The position numbers were made by a program, and so were the translations under genes. From Dillenia suffruticosa (lineage: Eukaryota > Streptophyta > Magnoliopsida > Dilleniales > Dilleniaceae), in the NCBI GenBank assembly GCA_033439265.1, contig JAVTVX010000035.1, positions 10,938,001 to 11,002,000 of the forward strand: a stretch of DNA of 64,000 bases, given 5' to 3'. Shown here piece after piece: positions 37,580 to 50,498 of the stretch. Numbering within the stretch: position 1 is the first letter of the stretch; every line of letters starts with the position of its first letter. The notes beneath the pieces are model-generated. The model ran no database searches. It was not told where the DNA came from and saw only the letters and a list, made by a program, of their open reading frames with translations.

Positions 37580-38450
37580 TTTTTTAAAGAGACAAAATTA
37601 AAAAAAGTATTGAATTTATAGAGAAAATTTAGAATAATTTAATTTTTTTAGAGATATAAAATTTATGTACTTAATTTTAGAGAGTGAAAATTTAAAATTA
37701 ATGTTTTTAGTTTTAGAGAAAATGAGAAAATTTAAAATAAATGTGTTTGGAGAAAGAAAATATAAATTAAATCAATTTTTTTAAAGAGAACAAACTATTT
37801 TATTTTTTAAAAGAAAGAAACTTAAAATAAGTTTTGAGAGAGAGAATGTGAATTAATTTTTTTAGTAAGAGAATATTAATATGCTTCATTGTAGAGAGAG
37901 ACAAATTAATTTGGGCTTTTATAGAGAGAAAAATGAATTTTGGAGAAAGAAAATGTGAGTTAAATTGATTTTTAGAGAGAAAAATTAATATATTTTATTA
38001 TACAGAGAGAAAAACTAAATTTTATCATTTGAAGAAAAATTTAAAATTAATGCATTTAGACAAAAAAATATAAAATAAATTGACTTTTTTTTTGAGAGAA
38101 AAATTAATGCGTTTAGTTTTATAGAGAGTAAAATAAATTTTAATTTTTGTAGAAAGAATAAACGTAAAATCAATGAGTTTAGAGAAAGCAAATATGAATT
38201 AAATTAATTTCTTTGAGAAGAAAAATTAATGTGTTTATTTTTATAAAGATAAAAGCTAATTTTAATTTTTCAGAGAGAAAATACTAAGAATCAATTGGTT
38301 TAGAAATGGAAAATATGAATTAAATAGACTTATTGAAAGAAAGAATTAATGTGTACTTTGTTTTAAAAAGAGAAAAATTAAATTTTATTTCTTTAAAAAA
38401 GAGAAAATTTAATCAATGTATTTAGAGAAAAAATATAAATTAAATTAATT
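37580..38450. repeat. AT-rich tandem array, 110-121 bp period
   Basis: Similar units recur head to tail, with starts near 37866, 37975, 38096, 38216 and 38336 and more decayed units upstream to about 37580. Each unit has a gagagaaaaattaatgtgttt-like start, a middle near aaattttaatttt, a second agagaaaga-type motif and an end near atgaattaaattaatt. Within each unit two half-units also resemble one another, so the basic period may be about 55-60 bp with a higher-order doubling. No coding frame. Confidence 0.75.
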
Positions 38451-38459
38451 TTACAATCT

Positions 38460-41210
38460 AACAATTTTCATCTAGCCTTTTACACTATATATCAAGTATT
38501 ATCTTTGTTCAATAAAACAAAGAAAAATGAAAAATATGTAACATTTACTCTTTGAAATATTACTTTTATATTTTTTCCTCAAAATTTTTCTTTCTACCAA
38601 ACATATCTTGGGTAACAAATATCAAAATAATAATCATTCACATCTATACATTTAGATATAGATACCAACATACAATTATTATATATATTACATGTACTTA
38701 TGTTTTATTTGAGATTTCAAAAAGAAAAAGAATTGTGACAGTTAAACTATAATTCATTACCTAAACATACTTACTTTACACCCACCAAATTGAAGCAATA
38801 ATAAGTAGTATTTGACTTTGGAAATAGACTTGGTGTCCGTTTGGAAGGATTTTTTTTTTTTTTTTTCACTCTTCTTATTCTTATAAGGGAAATAAAAAAT
38901 TAATTAAGTTTTAAAATAAAGTTAAAACTTGTTTGATAATTTTACTTTTAAAAATAAATCGATTTTATAACTTTTGAAATAAACTTAAAAATTAAAAATT
39001 AAAAGCTAAAACTTAAAGTTAAAGAGGAAAAGAGGACATAAGAGTAATTGAATTTATAATACGGATATATTTGAAATTTTATATCTTTCAAGTAAGGATA
39101 TGAATAGAATAAAAAAATATATTTCCTAAAAAACTAGAGTATAAAAAATAAGGAGAATCAAAAACTCCTCCCAAGTGCTTTTTCTTAAAATTTGATTTTA
39201 AAATTTTTATTTATAAAAAAAAGTTACTTTTAAAAAGAAGAGAATTTGTTTGATAAGATTTCTCTTTATAAGGAAAAATAGAAATTGAAAAAAAAAAATC
39301 ATACTAAATAGATAGTTAATTGACTCAATATCAGTGAAATTTCAAAACATTGACATGTTTGGAATTTTTTTATCTTTGACTAGAAATAATTTGCTTCCGA
39401 GCCTGATTTGTGTGCATAATTCATAAGTCAGTCAAAAATTTAAGTGATTTAAAAATTTTGATAAAATCGATCTTGACCGACTAATATTTCTTACCTGCAA
39501 TAAAGTTTTAAAATATTGGGAATAAATCTAAAATATACTTAAAAATTAACAAATACAACACTCACAATCAAATAAAAAATAAATAAAAATTAATTTATAT
39601 GGTTCGACACGACGAGAGATACAAATTCTTTTATTATAAAAGTAAATTAATATAAATAATAATATCCATTTTGATAAACCATCTAAATCTAAAATACCCC
39701 TTTAGACCCGCTCACATATCCTAAAAATCTTTCTCTACCTTTTAAAACAATTACAAAATTTACGAAGTTGGCAAAATATTTTCACAACCATTTACTAAAA
39801 TATCACCCCCCCCCTCACCCTCAAAATCCGATAGTAAAATTCGAATTCTCATTGCTCTCTCCCCACCGAGCTAAAAGAAAAGATGAAAATTTCAAACATC
39901 TGGAAGAAAGTGAAATTACTTAAAAGCCAACATGTTATAGGGTAGGTCGAACAAATGACATTATGATTAAGTTTAAACAAAAGGTCACTTTGGTACTTAA
40001 AAGATCTTCAACGGCATTATACAACTAAATCCGCTTACAGTATTTATTATAGAAAAAGAAACAGAATAAATATACAATTCTAGCATATGGGGTTGGTCGC
40101 AATGATTAATATCAACAACTACTTGTGGGCATCATGCACTAATCATACATTAAAAGCCTCAAAATAAATTAAAAAAAAAAGTGCATGGTTTTAATGTCTA
40201 AACAAGTCCAAGTTGCTAAAGTCAGAATTTCTTTTATTTTTTTTTTAATTTGAAGAAATTAATTCACGAGTTGTTTTGATTTACAAAGAAAGGTCCAAGG
40301 GAGCCCATTGTACCATTAATGATTCTATTATATATATATATATATATATATATATCAAAATTTATTCATATTAATTTAAAAATATTATAAATAAAATAGA
40401 GTTAAGTTGAGATAAATTAAAATTTGTGAATAAGGACTTACAAGGGTAGAAAACTTAACTACTATTCATAATTGTACACTAATATATCTAAAGAGCAGCG
40501 CATTACGTAAGTACACTGGACTAACCATACTCTAATTAGTAAGATTTGAATCTTATATCTTGTTTAAAAAGATAACCATTTTTTACCCGTCATCTTGAAA
40601 AATTATTCAAATCTTTAAGTTAGATAATTTAAAAATAAAAAACAAAAAAATATTCGCTCCATAACAATAATTATTGGTCAAAAATTTTAATCTTTTTATT
40701 TTTAACCAGCCAACAGGGTGGTAGGGAGATTCAAACCTAAAATTTTTATTACAGGAAGAAATTCAAGTTATTTAAGTGGGTATTTAAAACAAAAGTCACG
40801 CATGATGTGGATGATTAAATTGTTTGGGGGGCAAAGTGAAAATTATTTGAGGGCGTGGAGGGAAGAAAATAAAAGTATTATGGGTAAAGTTTTAAAAGTT
40901 TGGGAGGCCGAGGTCAAGTCCTAATTATTCCCTTAATTGAAACCATTTCTTTGTTTTTTTTTTTTTTGATTTTATTATCATTTGCAATTACTTAAAAATA
41001 ATCAATGATGGAAAGAGAGTGCAATGGTTGTGGAACATATTTATTTTCAATTTAAATCCCAATTAAAAAATTTGTTGACTTTTCGTGTCAAACCCCTCCC
41101 CGAGCAGTGAATACTTAAACAAAAAGAGAAAATGTGGGTGAGATACCCATCGAGTTGACTTTATAATCCCAAGTTTAATCAAATGCACAATTGATCGGGT
41201 TGGTAATTTA
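38460..41210. other. AT-rich intergenic DNA
   Basis: No gene recognised. 38820-39290 resembles a non-autonomous DNA transposon: its left end (tccgtttggaaggatttttt) and right part have loosely complementary T-rich ends with a ttataagg-type motif on each side, but no target duplication was found. A (TA)13-14 tract is at 40328-40355. Confidence 0.4.
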
Positions 41211-41535
41211 GGGGTTATAATTCCTCTCTTAATCTCTGTGGGAGAACAAATTGATTGACCTGACTTTCCATACCGGCTACAAAGGTCAATTACACAGACA
41301 GCGTTATTTTAAACTAGGAAATTATACATTGCAAATTGGTAGCCATGGCTCATTAAAAAGGGCTGATATGGTCCCAAACTCTCATTCCAAGGCAAGATTT
41401 TGGACATGATTGAAACAAAAGGATTCTTTTTTTTATTTATTTTTTTTTCTTTTGCCAATCAAAAAGGACCTTTTTCTTTTAATTCAGAGTTTTCAAATCG
41501 TGTTTCTTGCCGGGTATTAGGGCTCATTTTTGCTT
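41211..41535 (+). repeat. Dispersed duplicated segment, copy A
   Basis: Shares an ordered set of blocks with 46355-46565 in the same orientation: gattgacctg, aaaggtcaa, ctctcattccaagg, aaacaaaag, gagttttcaaa and ttcttgccggg. The copies are diverged, with different spacer lengths. They could be two insertions of one unrecognised element or a local duplication about 5.1 kb apart. Confidence 0.6.
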
Positions 41536-44159
41536 TTACAGTAAGGCTTTCATTTTTTTGGGGGGGGGGGGAGAAGGTTAATCATAAAAATTTTGAAGAA
41601 GAAACAAAGAATTTAATCTAATTTATAAAATATACGTTAAATGTAAATATATTTTGTAAATTGTTTGAACTAAGTCCATGTAATGAGATGTTGATATAAA
41701 TTGTAATATATAATATTAATACAAATCATAATATGCTCGGCTAATAACATATCATCCTTCGAGACTAATTGATTTTTTATTTTTAGTTTAATCCAAAATA
41801 AAACATACATACCTGCAGCACAAAATACTTGCATGAGGTTTCCCTTTTTCTCAAAAAAAAAAAAAAAAAAAAGTTTGGAACCAGAAGGGATTTTCACCTC
41901 TATCATATCTATGGTTAATTTTTTTTCCCCTACAATTAGGAAGTCATGATCTTTCATCATCATTATCATTATTAATAAATGGTTTGGTAATCTTATTGGC
42001 CTTCAAGCGATATTCAAAAAAATTGACGGTCCTTTGAAGCAATTTCAAAATTTTCCTTCTTCATGGGCATTCCTTTGAAGCAATCAGTAATCAAAGAATT
42101 GAGACATGATATTCAAGCATAACAAAGACAACTTTTAATCCTCGTAGGATATTCGAGTAGTAAAAAACTCTTACTTAACTGTCTTTTGTGTTTGAATTTT
42201 CGTAAACGCATGTATTTTTACGATTTTCATAAGCTCTGTATAATAAAAAAAAATAAAGGCGACTTCTAGAATGTTATAGAGTGAATTAATTGTTTTACCA
42301 AAATTCTTCTAATGTTTATGATATATATATACATATTTATATTTTCTTAAGTTGTCTCCTTCGAATCTTAACTTATTTAGCAAGAGATGCACTGTTAAAT
42401 AAAATCTAGGTTTCGATATTAATAATTATATAACAAATTTTTCTTTTTCGGATAAGGTAAAAAGGGTCAGAATCTTTTTCATAAAATGCCTATAAAAAAT
42501 TTATAAATCAAATTCAAGTTTTAAATTCTGATTATTAAGTTAATTTAGATTCGTATTAATCTCTCTACCAACGCAGAGATTAAAACATGGTTACTTCTCT
42601 TTGAAGTCGCAATCATATGAAATTTTGAATTTTATTTGTATCAAACAAATTATTATAATAAAATAATTCCAAATATTATTTGACTTTTTGTAACTGAAGT
42701 GATGGAGTAAATTTCGATGAAATTCGGAAAAAAATGACAAGCTTGGATACTCCTAACACGTGACTTGATATTCGGGACCTACCCTACATCTCAATGGATT
42801 CTTATGAACATGATGATTTCCATTCAAAATTATTTGGGATAAGATTTGTTAGTTATGCCAAAAACATTTCTATTGGGAAAAAGAAAGGCCTCATTTGATT
42901 TCCATCTCCAACATGTGTACTCTCCTGTCCCTCTTAAAAAATGTAAGAACTAAGTATTAAACCCTTTTTTTATTTTTTATTTCTTATATTTGTCCAGAGA
43001 AAATAATATTGAGAAAGAAAGAAAGAAGAAAATTATAATTTGTCTACCTAATTTTAATACTTAGCAAATCTCATAAAAATAAACAATCTATTTAAATTAA
43101 TCCATTTACAAAAATGACTAATAACACCAAACCCTTCGATATTTCACCTCATAACAAAAAAAAAAAAAAAAAAAGAAAAATTATATATCATAAGACCAGA
43201 TTAACTTGGACCTTTATAACCCACGTAGAGAAAAACCAAATCTAAAGTCCATGACATAATAATAGTCCCATAATAATTTTGAAACCTAGGCTGGTATTTT
43301 ATCGTATTTGGAAATTTGGTCATAAGGATCAGTTGGTGAGGTATCTAAAAAAAAAAAAAAAAAAATGTGTGTTACAAGCCACACTATATGTCATCACACA
43401 TCAGGACTTTACCAACAGATTTTCAATAAACTGAAGCCTTCACCAAAGCCCATTGGTTTGTTAAGAGATTCAATTGTACTTTAAGATCTTCTATGGCCAT
43501 AGAGAATTGAAGGACAAAAGAAGTTGTGGTTCAGTGACCAAAAACAGAAGAAGGGTTCTTTCTTTTTTGTGGACAAATATGATGCAAAACCTAAAAAAGT
43601 GAGATTAAAATACTAAGAATTAAAAACTCAATTATGGCCAACTTGCCAAAGTGGGAAATTTGAACAATTTTAAATCCAAACTTTTGTTGGCAAGAAGGCT
43701 ACTATAGAAGGAAAGAACCCAAAATGATTCTCATGAGATAATGCCATACACATAATGGACAAAATGGAAATGTAGATTGGGAGACAGATGAAAGAAAAGA
43801 GCCACTGCCCATTGTAAGAATCACAAACAACATTTCCTCTCTTCTCAGAGTTGTCTCCATGTAGATATTGTGACAGAGAACAAAATCTCAACTTGACATT
43901 AAATATATGGGTGGATACAAACAATTTGGTTCACCAAGCTTTACCCCCACCCCCCCCCCCCCCAAAAGTTTACCTAATTCGATTTCAGCCTAAAGTATAT
44001 TTTTTGCTTAAAGAATTGCAAAGAGGAAAATGTGAATCCTCTATTATTCTTTTTTCTCCGCAAATAAACTTTTAAGAATGTGCAATTAGCACATTCCCCT
44101 GAAAAATTTACAAACAGGTGTAGATTGCATAATATGCGAACAGCACATTCCACATAAAA
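41536..44159. other. AT-rich intergenic DNA
   Basis: No gene recognised. It includes a G-run (41560-41572), poly-A tracts and a C-run at 43943-43963. The open frames at 43670-43924 (minus) and 43851-44075 (plus) overlap each other and show no family motif. Confidence 0.4.
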
Positions 44160-44412
44160 CAATGGGTGTTCTTTTTCTTTTTCTTTTTCTTTTTCTTTTT
44201 CTTACATATAATTGTCCGACAACAAAGATTATAATTTTTAGAAAATGTGTGTGTCCTGGCGTAGATTATCTTTTTTCCTTACATATAATTATTTTCTTAA
44301 AGAATTGCCAACAGGAACAATGGATGCATAAAAGTGTGTGTGTCCTTTTCTTTTCATTGTTTTTTCTTACATATAATTGTCCTGAAACAAAGATTATAAT
44401 TTTTAGAAAATA
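44160..44412. repeat. Local duplication with TTTTTC hexamer run
   Basis: Starts with about six TTTTTC units (44170-44203). The block beginning cttacatataattgtcc recurs at 44201-44246 and 44366-44410 (period about 165 bp) with few differences over about 45 bp, and a third partial cttacatataatt lies near 44278. A separate block around aaagaattgc recurs near 43994 and 44300, so the duplication history is complex. Confidence 0.65.
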
Positions 44413-45097
44413 AATAGTATTTTTAAGAATTTTATTGATATTTTAAAGATTTTTAGTGGCAATTTTCGGTCACATGTTAAAATTTTTTTCTCTAAAATTT
44501 TGGTACTCCTTTTTTTGGCTCAGCCCTGAGAGCATTTGTGCTTAGAAAGGAAGTCTCATTTGGGTAATATTACTTTACCTTAACTTATATTCATTTTGTT
44601 TTATATTACTTATAAGGGATTTTTTTTTTTTAAAAAAAATAAAATAAAAATCAACTTTCTGCATATAAGACTTAATGTTTTTCAACTAATCTGTTACAAC
44701 TTGAAGAAACGAGGAGAAAACAGAAGCAATTCATTTATTTCTTGCAAAGTGTAAAAAACATATATTGAGAAAATAAAACAACAAAGGCAAATTATAATTT
44801 CAATATAAATTATGGTATTTTGTTATGTATCTATATAGATTAAACATGCGAAAATCTAAAAGGGAAAGAATAAAAGAAAAAAGAAGGGAAGATTGGAATA
44901 ATATGCTTGGCTTTAGGCACTAAACACGACCCAGAACAAAAAAAAAAAAAAATCAGACACACAACACTAGTTTTGTTTGTAAGATAGTTTTGGTAATTGG
45001 AGGTTCAAATATAAGAACATATATGGTCTCCATGAGATTCATTCTTTTTTTTTTTTTGGGATATTCTACTCAATGCTTCTCTCCCAAACAAAAGAAT

Positions 45098-45196
45098 GAA
45101 GAAGAAGAAGAAGAAGAAGAAGAAGAAGAAGAAGAAGAAGAAGAAGAAGAAGAAGAAGAAGAAGAAGAAGAAGAAGAAGAAGAAGAAGAAGAAGAA
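45098..45196. repeat. (GAA)33 trinucleotide tract
   Basis: Ninety-nine bases of uninterrupted GAA. The open frames through it (poly-Glu plus, poly-Ser minus) are artefacts. Long GAA/TTC tracts can form triplex DNA and are length-unstable. Confidence 0.97.
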
Positions 45197-46308
45197 TTGT
45201 ATGGATTGACTACAACTCTACACCATGTATCTGGGTCAACTATTTCAAAGATGCTAATCGGAGCATAGAATAATTTTCTGTCTGAGGTGTTTTGACCCAT
45301 AAATTGTTATTTTTAGGGTTGACTCGTACTGTTATTAAGATATTTTATAACAACAATTTTTTTTTTTTTAAAATAATTTTTGGATTTAAAAAAATTAGTT
45401 GACATGAAATTAGCTGTTTTTTAAGATTTGTTTGCTCTGGGTCTCGATTCAGCCATGCCATGGAATGAAATCCCTTCCAGCTTTAGTGTCATATGGGGGA
45501 GTTTCATACTAGACTCCCACTTGCCTCTTACTTTTATATTGATTTATGTGGAACTTTAAAATATTTGAGGAATAATTGAAAGGGTTCAATGTACAAAGGC
45601 ACACACACATTGACTTTGCCAGATCCAACGTTTATTGTTTTAGAGATCCTATTAAAGTTAAACAAGTAAAAGAATAAGAAAAAGCTGCATTTTGGTGTTC
45701 TTTTGGCCATGTGAAGCCAGTTGTTAGGAGGTGCTTAATTTTTTTTTTTTTTTTTTTTTTTTTGGGTGATAGTCAAACCATGGTAGCCATCAACTAAAGT
45801 GAAATTTGAACAAGGTTTAAATTTTCATCAGAAATCATATAATTCTTTCAATTATCAATGGAGTTAAAAAGGTTAAATTTTATAAATTTTTACAGAATAT
45901 TGTTTCTATTTGAAAAAAAAAGTGATTTGTCTAAAATTCCTTATTTATCATAGAATTATACAAATTATACAATAAATTTTTATAATTAAATTATAAAATA
46001 TTATCATTGTAAGTTGATTTTAGGGTGTGGTGGATCGCTAAGATTCTTACAGGCATCAAAAGTATGTTGGAAATTTAGGGAAATAATTCATACTTTTTAT
46101 ACTTTTACGAGCAAAAGCGTGCAGCTTGGATTGCGTGAAAAAGATTCACCCTTATTTTTATATTTCCTCAAGTCAATTGCAAAAGAGAAAAAGGGGTTTA
46201 ACTAAAGAACTACTCCTTACCGGCATTAAAATTAGAAAAAAGTGGTGGGTAAAAGAGCGCAATTCAAGAACAATTTAGGGTTTTTCTTTTTTGGGGGTTT
46301 TGAGAGGG

Positions 46309-46328
46309 CCCCCCCGGGGGGGGGGGGG
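46309..46328. repeat. C7G13 homopolymer junction
   Basis: Seven C followed directly by thirteen G, containing a perfect 14-bp palindrome. It is a place where assembly or base-calling errors are likely. Confidence 0.8.
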
Positions 46329-46354
46329 TTATAGTACAGGAATTAAAGAATAAA

Positions 46355-46565
46355 TTACACAGGGGATTGACCTGTCTAATTGGCTATTCAAAAAGGTCAA
46401 GAAGGTGGATAAAAATGATGCAACCTTCTTTATACGAGCTTGCAAAGGATGAGGGAATATTGTCCCGGACTCTCATTCCAAGGTAGGATTTGCTCAAACC
46501 AAACAAAAGATCCTTTTGATTGGGAGTTTTCAAACTATGATTCTTGCCGGGCGGAGTGGGTCACC
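46355..46565 (+). repeat. Dispersed duplicated segment, copy B
   Basis: Partner of the segment at 41211-41535; the shared blocks appear in the same order and orientation. Confidence 0.6.
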
Positions 46566-49500
46566 TCTCCCCACTCTTTTCTTTTAATATTTAATAATTG
46601 TGTATACACATTAACATATGTTGGTTGACGTGTATATGGGTGTGATTATTGTTTTTTCTTTACACTAAGTTCCTAATTATATATTATCATTTTATATAAT
46701 TTTTGTAATATTATATTACACACCAAATATAAAAATAATTGAACACAAATAAAAATAACCTAAAAAAAAGAGATCTAATATATCTCCTATCATTCACAAT
46801 TCCAACGAATTCCGACGATTGTGATAGTATTAAAATAATTTTTAAGAGGTGCATAAACTTTTTAGACCCTCAATTTCACTCAATTGATGGTGTGGAGTTT
46901 AGAAATTTGGATTTAGGGATCCAATACACTAAGAGTGGTTTATATAGGCTATTAACCATCAAAGAATCATTAAAAACCCTATTCAATTAAATATTTAAAA
47001 TAGAAAAACAAGATTAATTGTGTAAAGTTTTAAATGGGATACTAAAATCCGACTAAATGTATCCAAATTTAAATTCCTTCTATTCTTTATTATATTTAAT
47101 CTTTTTTCAATTATATTTTTCCCATTAACTTCATTTTGAACACATTAACTCATGCGTTTTGAATTTTTTAAAAAAATTCCTAACGATTTTTTCATTCTTA
47201 ATTTGCATGAAACATAAAATTTTACTAAATTCTATTAGTTTATGTCTCTCTAACAAGATTTGTTTGCCAGCAATGAACAAACATTAAATATTTTCCAAAC
47301 AAACTCACTGAAGTTATTCTTATGAATATGATATTTTCTCTAACTTCTTTCTTAATGCAAAATATTTTCAGATATATAATAAAAATATTTTTCAAGAAGT
47401 TATTGTTCCTGAAACAACGAGGGGCTCAATGGGTAAGTTTCATCAAAACCTGCAGTGGTCATAAAAAAAAAATCTGCTTACAGGTAGCCAAGAGGCTTTT
47501 GGTGTTTGTCTTCATTTTGTTGCAGCCAATGCATAGTGTTTGATATTGGTTAGCAATTTGTTATTAGGTTCAGTGTGTGGCAGCTTATCCATCGCTTATT
47601 TTATAGTATCTCTTTGTGATTGAGATTCTATTTACAGTACTGTTGTTTATAATCCCACTGCAAAATTTGGGACCTTAAAGGGCTATTATGCTCTTATGAA
47701 CCACTATTAGGGCATATTTAAGTGTCCCTTGGTTTGTGGCAAGGGATACTAACCCATTTTCTTTCTTGTACTATTGTTTCTAGTTTTTAATTACGTAGGA
47801 CAAAAGGGGGAAGAATGAGCACACAGACTTGGTGGACTTCAAACTTTGGATCCCATGGTCCAATGCTAAGATTCAAATTTATTTTTCCTTGTGTGTCTTT
47901 TTTTCAAACTCATGAATTAAGTACCAATTAGAAATTAACAAAAAACACTCAAATTTTCTTTTTTTTTTTTTTTGGTAGAACAAATTTTCATATAAATAGC
48001 TTTCAGGTTAATACAGTAGCAGGTTGGATTAGTCGGATAAGTTGGATACGATGGTCAAGAAACAAAAAAATAGTAGTAGGCCAGGCGCGCGGTCTCAGCA
48101 GCTGGGTCGCTCGTGCAGCAAAAAGGTAGGCAAAAGACCAAGCACACATCATGCGTTGAACTTTTCTAAGAAAGTAAAGGGGGGAGGTTGTAAGGTAAAG
48201 AAAGAAGATAGATTTGAGAAAGATGCTTTGACAAGAACAATTCAACTGTTGTTTTAACATGGCATGGGCAGGGCCATGATGATGGCTTTGCCAATGGCAT
48301 AGTCAAATGCTATTATGTCCGAAAGACTGTTACCAATCAGTGGATTTGAAGTCAGATCTTCACCGTCTCAATTGGGCCGATTTGACTCACCCAACAAAGC
48401 CCATTTACAAAAATATAGGAATTTGACTTTGGGTAGCATATTGCCGTACTTTAGAAAATGCTGCTTTGTTTCTTTGAATTGGAGTTAGTTTACCAAATCC
48501 AATGAATTCTGGGTCTGGTGTTGATGCGATAGCTTGGCCACCACTCAGTATTTGGAGTTTCGATTCGACTAATTTGGATCGACTGCTGTAGGGTTTACTT
48601 TGTGGTTGGTTGTGGGGTCTACTTTGTGGTTGGTTGTGTGAGCTCTACTTGCTAACTTATATTGTTGATTAATATTAAAATTTTATCTTATATAAATTTA
48701 ATACATAAAGAAGTTGCCTTATGTTAAATTTTATCATGCATTTTATTGAAATTTTTTTGATATAAATAATATCACTGCTCCAATTTTCTAAAAACAACAT
48801 ATGATTAAAATACAATATTTTTTTTGGAACTTAAGAGAGAAATTTAACCCACGCTTAATTAGTCCAGTGATCGGGTACTGTTATTTGTTAAATAAAATTT
48901 CGGATATGAATCTTGTGTAAGGAGAAAACAAGTGCTCAGAGAGTTTTTATCAAATACCGATGATATGTACCAAAAAAAAATATTACAATAGTATTTCTAT
49001 GGACTAATTGAGGAATTATTGAGAAAAGAAAAAGGGAAAAAATAATAACTAATCAATGATTTACTCTGTTGAACGTGAAAATTCATAAATTTGTTTCATT
49101 TTGTTTACGAGAGATTTTATTTTATTTTATATGATGGGAATTTTGACCATGATACATGTTACAACTTTATTTTATTCCCCCTTTTTCTTCCCATCCTTTT
49201 GTTTGACTTATAGATCACCATACTTGGGATACAAAGGCAAATTACTTGGTAGACCGAGTATAATGGTTTTTCGTTCTATAAAATACAAACAAATAACATG
49301 TGATATGTATAAAATTACAAATAAGATCATTTTTACTGATATAATATATATAATTCATATCAACATATGACTATAAGCTATAATTTTAAAATTTAAAATT
49401 TATTGATAATTATAGTTTTACTAAATATTAAAATCAAATTTCAAATTTCAAACAAAAATAATAAAATATGAAACTTTTAAAATAATTTTACTAATCCACT

Positions 49501-49987
49501 AATAGTCATTATATCATCAAATAAAATAGTTTTTAATTTTTTTAAACTTTTGGTTATAATATTATGTCATCTCTTTTAATTTTTTTTAGTTATAATATTT
49601 TTTCTTTTTTAACTTTTAGTTATAATATTATATTAATATTTATATGAATAAAAAATTATTTTAAAAAAATATATTTTTAATTATTTTAGTAAATTTAATT
49701 TGACTGAAATAAAAATTATTAGAATTGATAAAATAATTAAATTAAATTTTAATTTTACCCAAAATTGAAATTGAAAGTCGAATAAACTATTCAAAATATA
49801 AAAAATGATTTGAAAAAAATGATTTTTTTTAGCTTTAACCGGACAGTGTTTACCTCTACTCTCAAATAGAGATCAAGATGCCATAAAGAAAGAAATGGAG
49901 AGAGGGAGAGGGAGGGAGAGAGAGAGAGAGAGAGAGAACAATTTCCGAATCTAAGTTTGTTATATCCGAAAACACTCCTTTTATGCA
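46566..49987. other. Intergenic DNA with one possible small basic frame
   Basis: Mostly AT-rich. At 48042-48257 a plus-strand frame of 71 codons starts MDTMVKKQKN and is rich in Lys, Arg and Ser; its base composition is less AT-rich than the flanks. I do not recognise it, no promoter or splice context supports it, and a minus-strand frame overlaps it. A GA tract lies at about 49893-49936, just before the copia element. Confidence 0.35.
49983..49987. repeat. Target-site duplication (left) of copia element
   Basis: ATGCA directly before the LTR start TGTAGG; the same five bases follow the right LTR at 56963-56967. Confidence 0.9.
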
Positions 49988-50480
49988 TGTAGGTTATTTA
50001 TGCCCATTGTGGGGTATTTTGGTAAGAATGAGATAATGGGGTAACTCCCATTATTACTTACCAACATTAACCATGCATTTTGGTAACTCCCAAAATTTAA
50101 CCCTTATGGCCTATTATTCTTTTGATTGAATTGAAAAAGAATGATTCCTACCTTGTGTGTGGAGAGCAGCCATGGGAGGCAACCATGGAGGCTAGAGTTT
50201 CATTGCACTTCTCTAGAGAGAGAAAATAGTGAGAGGGATGGAGATTTTCGCGTAGGAAAATCTCCCATCGTCAAGCAAATCACCGGATGTAGAGGGTTGC
50301 GGCGTTGTGACACTGTGGTGGTGATTCGACTAACCTCGTGATCACTATCCCGACCGCGAAATCGGATCAAGGAAGTGCCGCTTGAAGATTTTACGAATAG
50401 AGGTACCCTAAACCCGATCTATTTTATTTTCCGAAAATTATTGTATGCTTCCGCTGCATGAGAATCCTAAAAATCCAACA
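49988..50480 (+). repeat. 5' LTR of copia element
   Basis: 493 bp starting TGTAGG and ending CCAACA. It differs from the right LTR at six sites (50015, 50090, 50196, 50311, 50346, 50432), all transitions, with no indels. A 66-codon frame inside it (50141-50341) recurs in the other LTR only because the LTRs are copies. Confidence 0.97.
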
Positions 50481-50498
50481 TTGGTATCAGAGCGGGTT
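50481..50498 (+). other. Primer binding site (initiator Met-tRNA type)
   Basis: TTGGTATCAGAGCGGGTT directly after the LTR end, containing TGGTATCAGAGC, the usual copia site complementary to the 3' end of initiator methionine tRNA. Confidence 0.93.

Noticed and set aside
38820..39290. MITE-like segment with T-rich complementary ends
   Set aside because: No target duplication and the AT-rich ends pair too loosely to set boundaries.
45070..45300. Poly-Ser and poly-Glu frames
   Set aside because: Direct translations of the (GAA)33 microsatellite.
50141..50341. 66-codon frame present twice, at 50141 and 56623
   Set aside because: It lies in both LTRs and is duplicated only because LTRs are copies; no recognisable protein.
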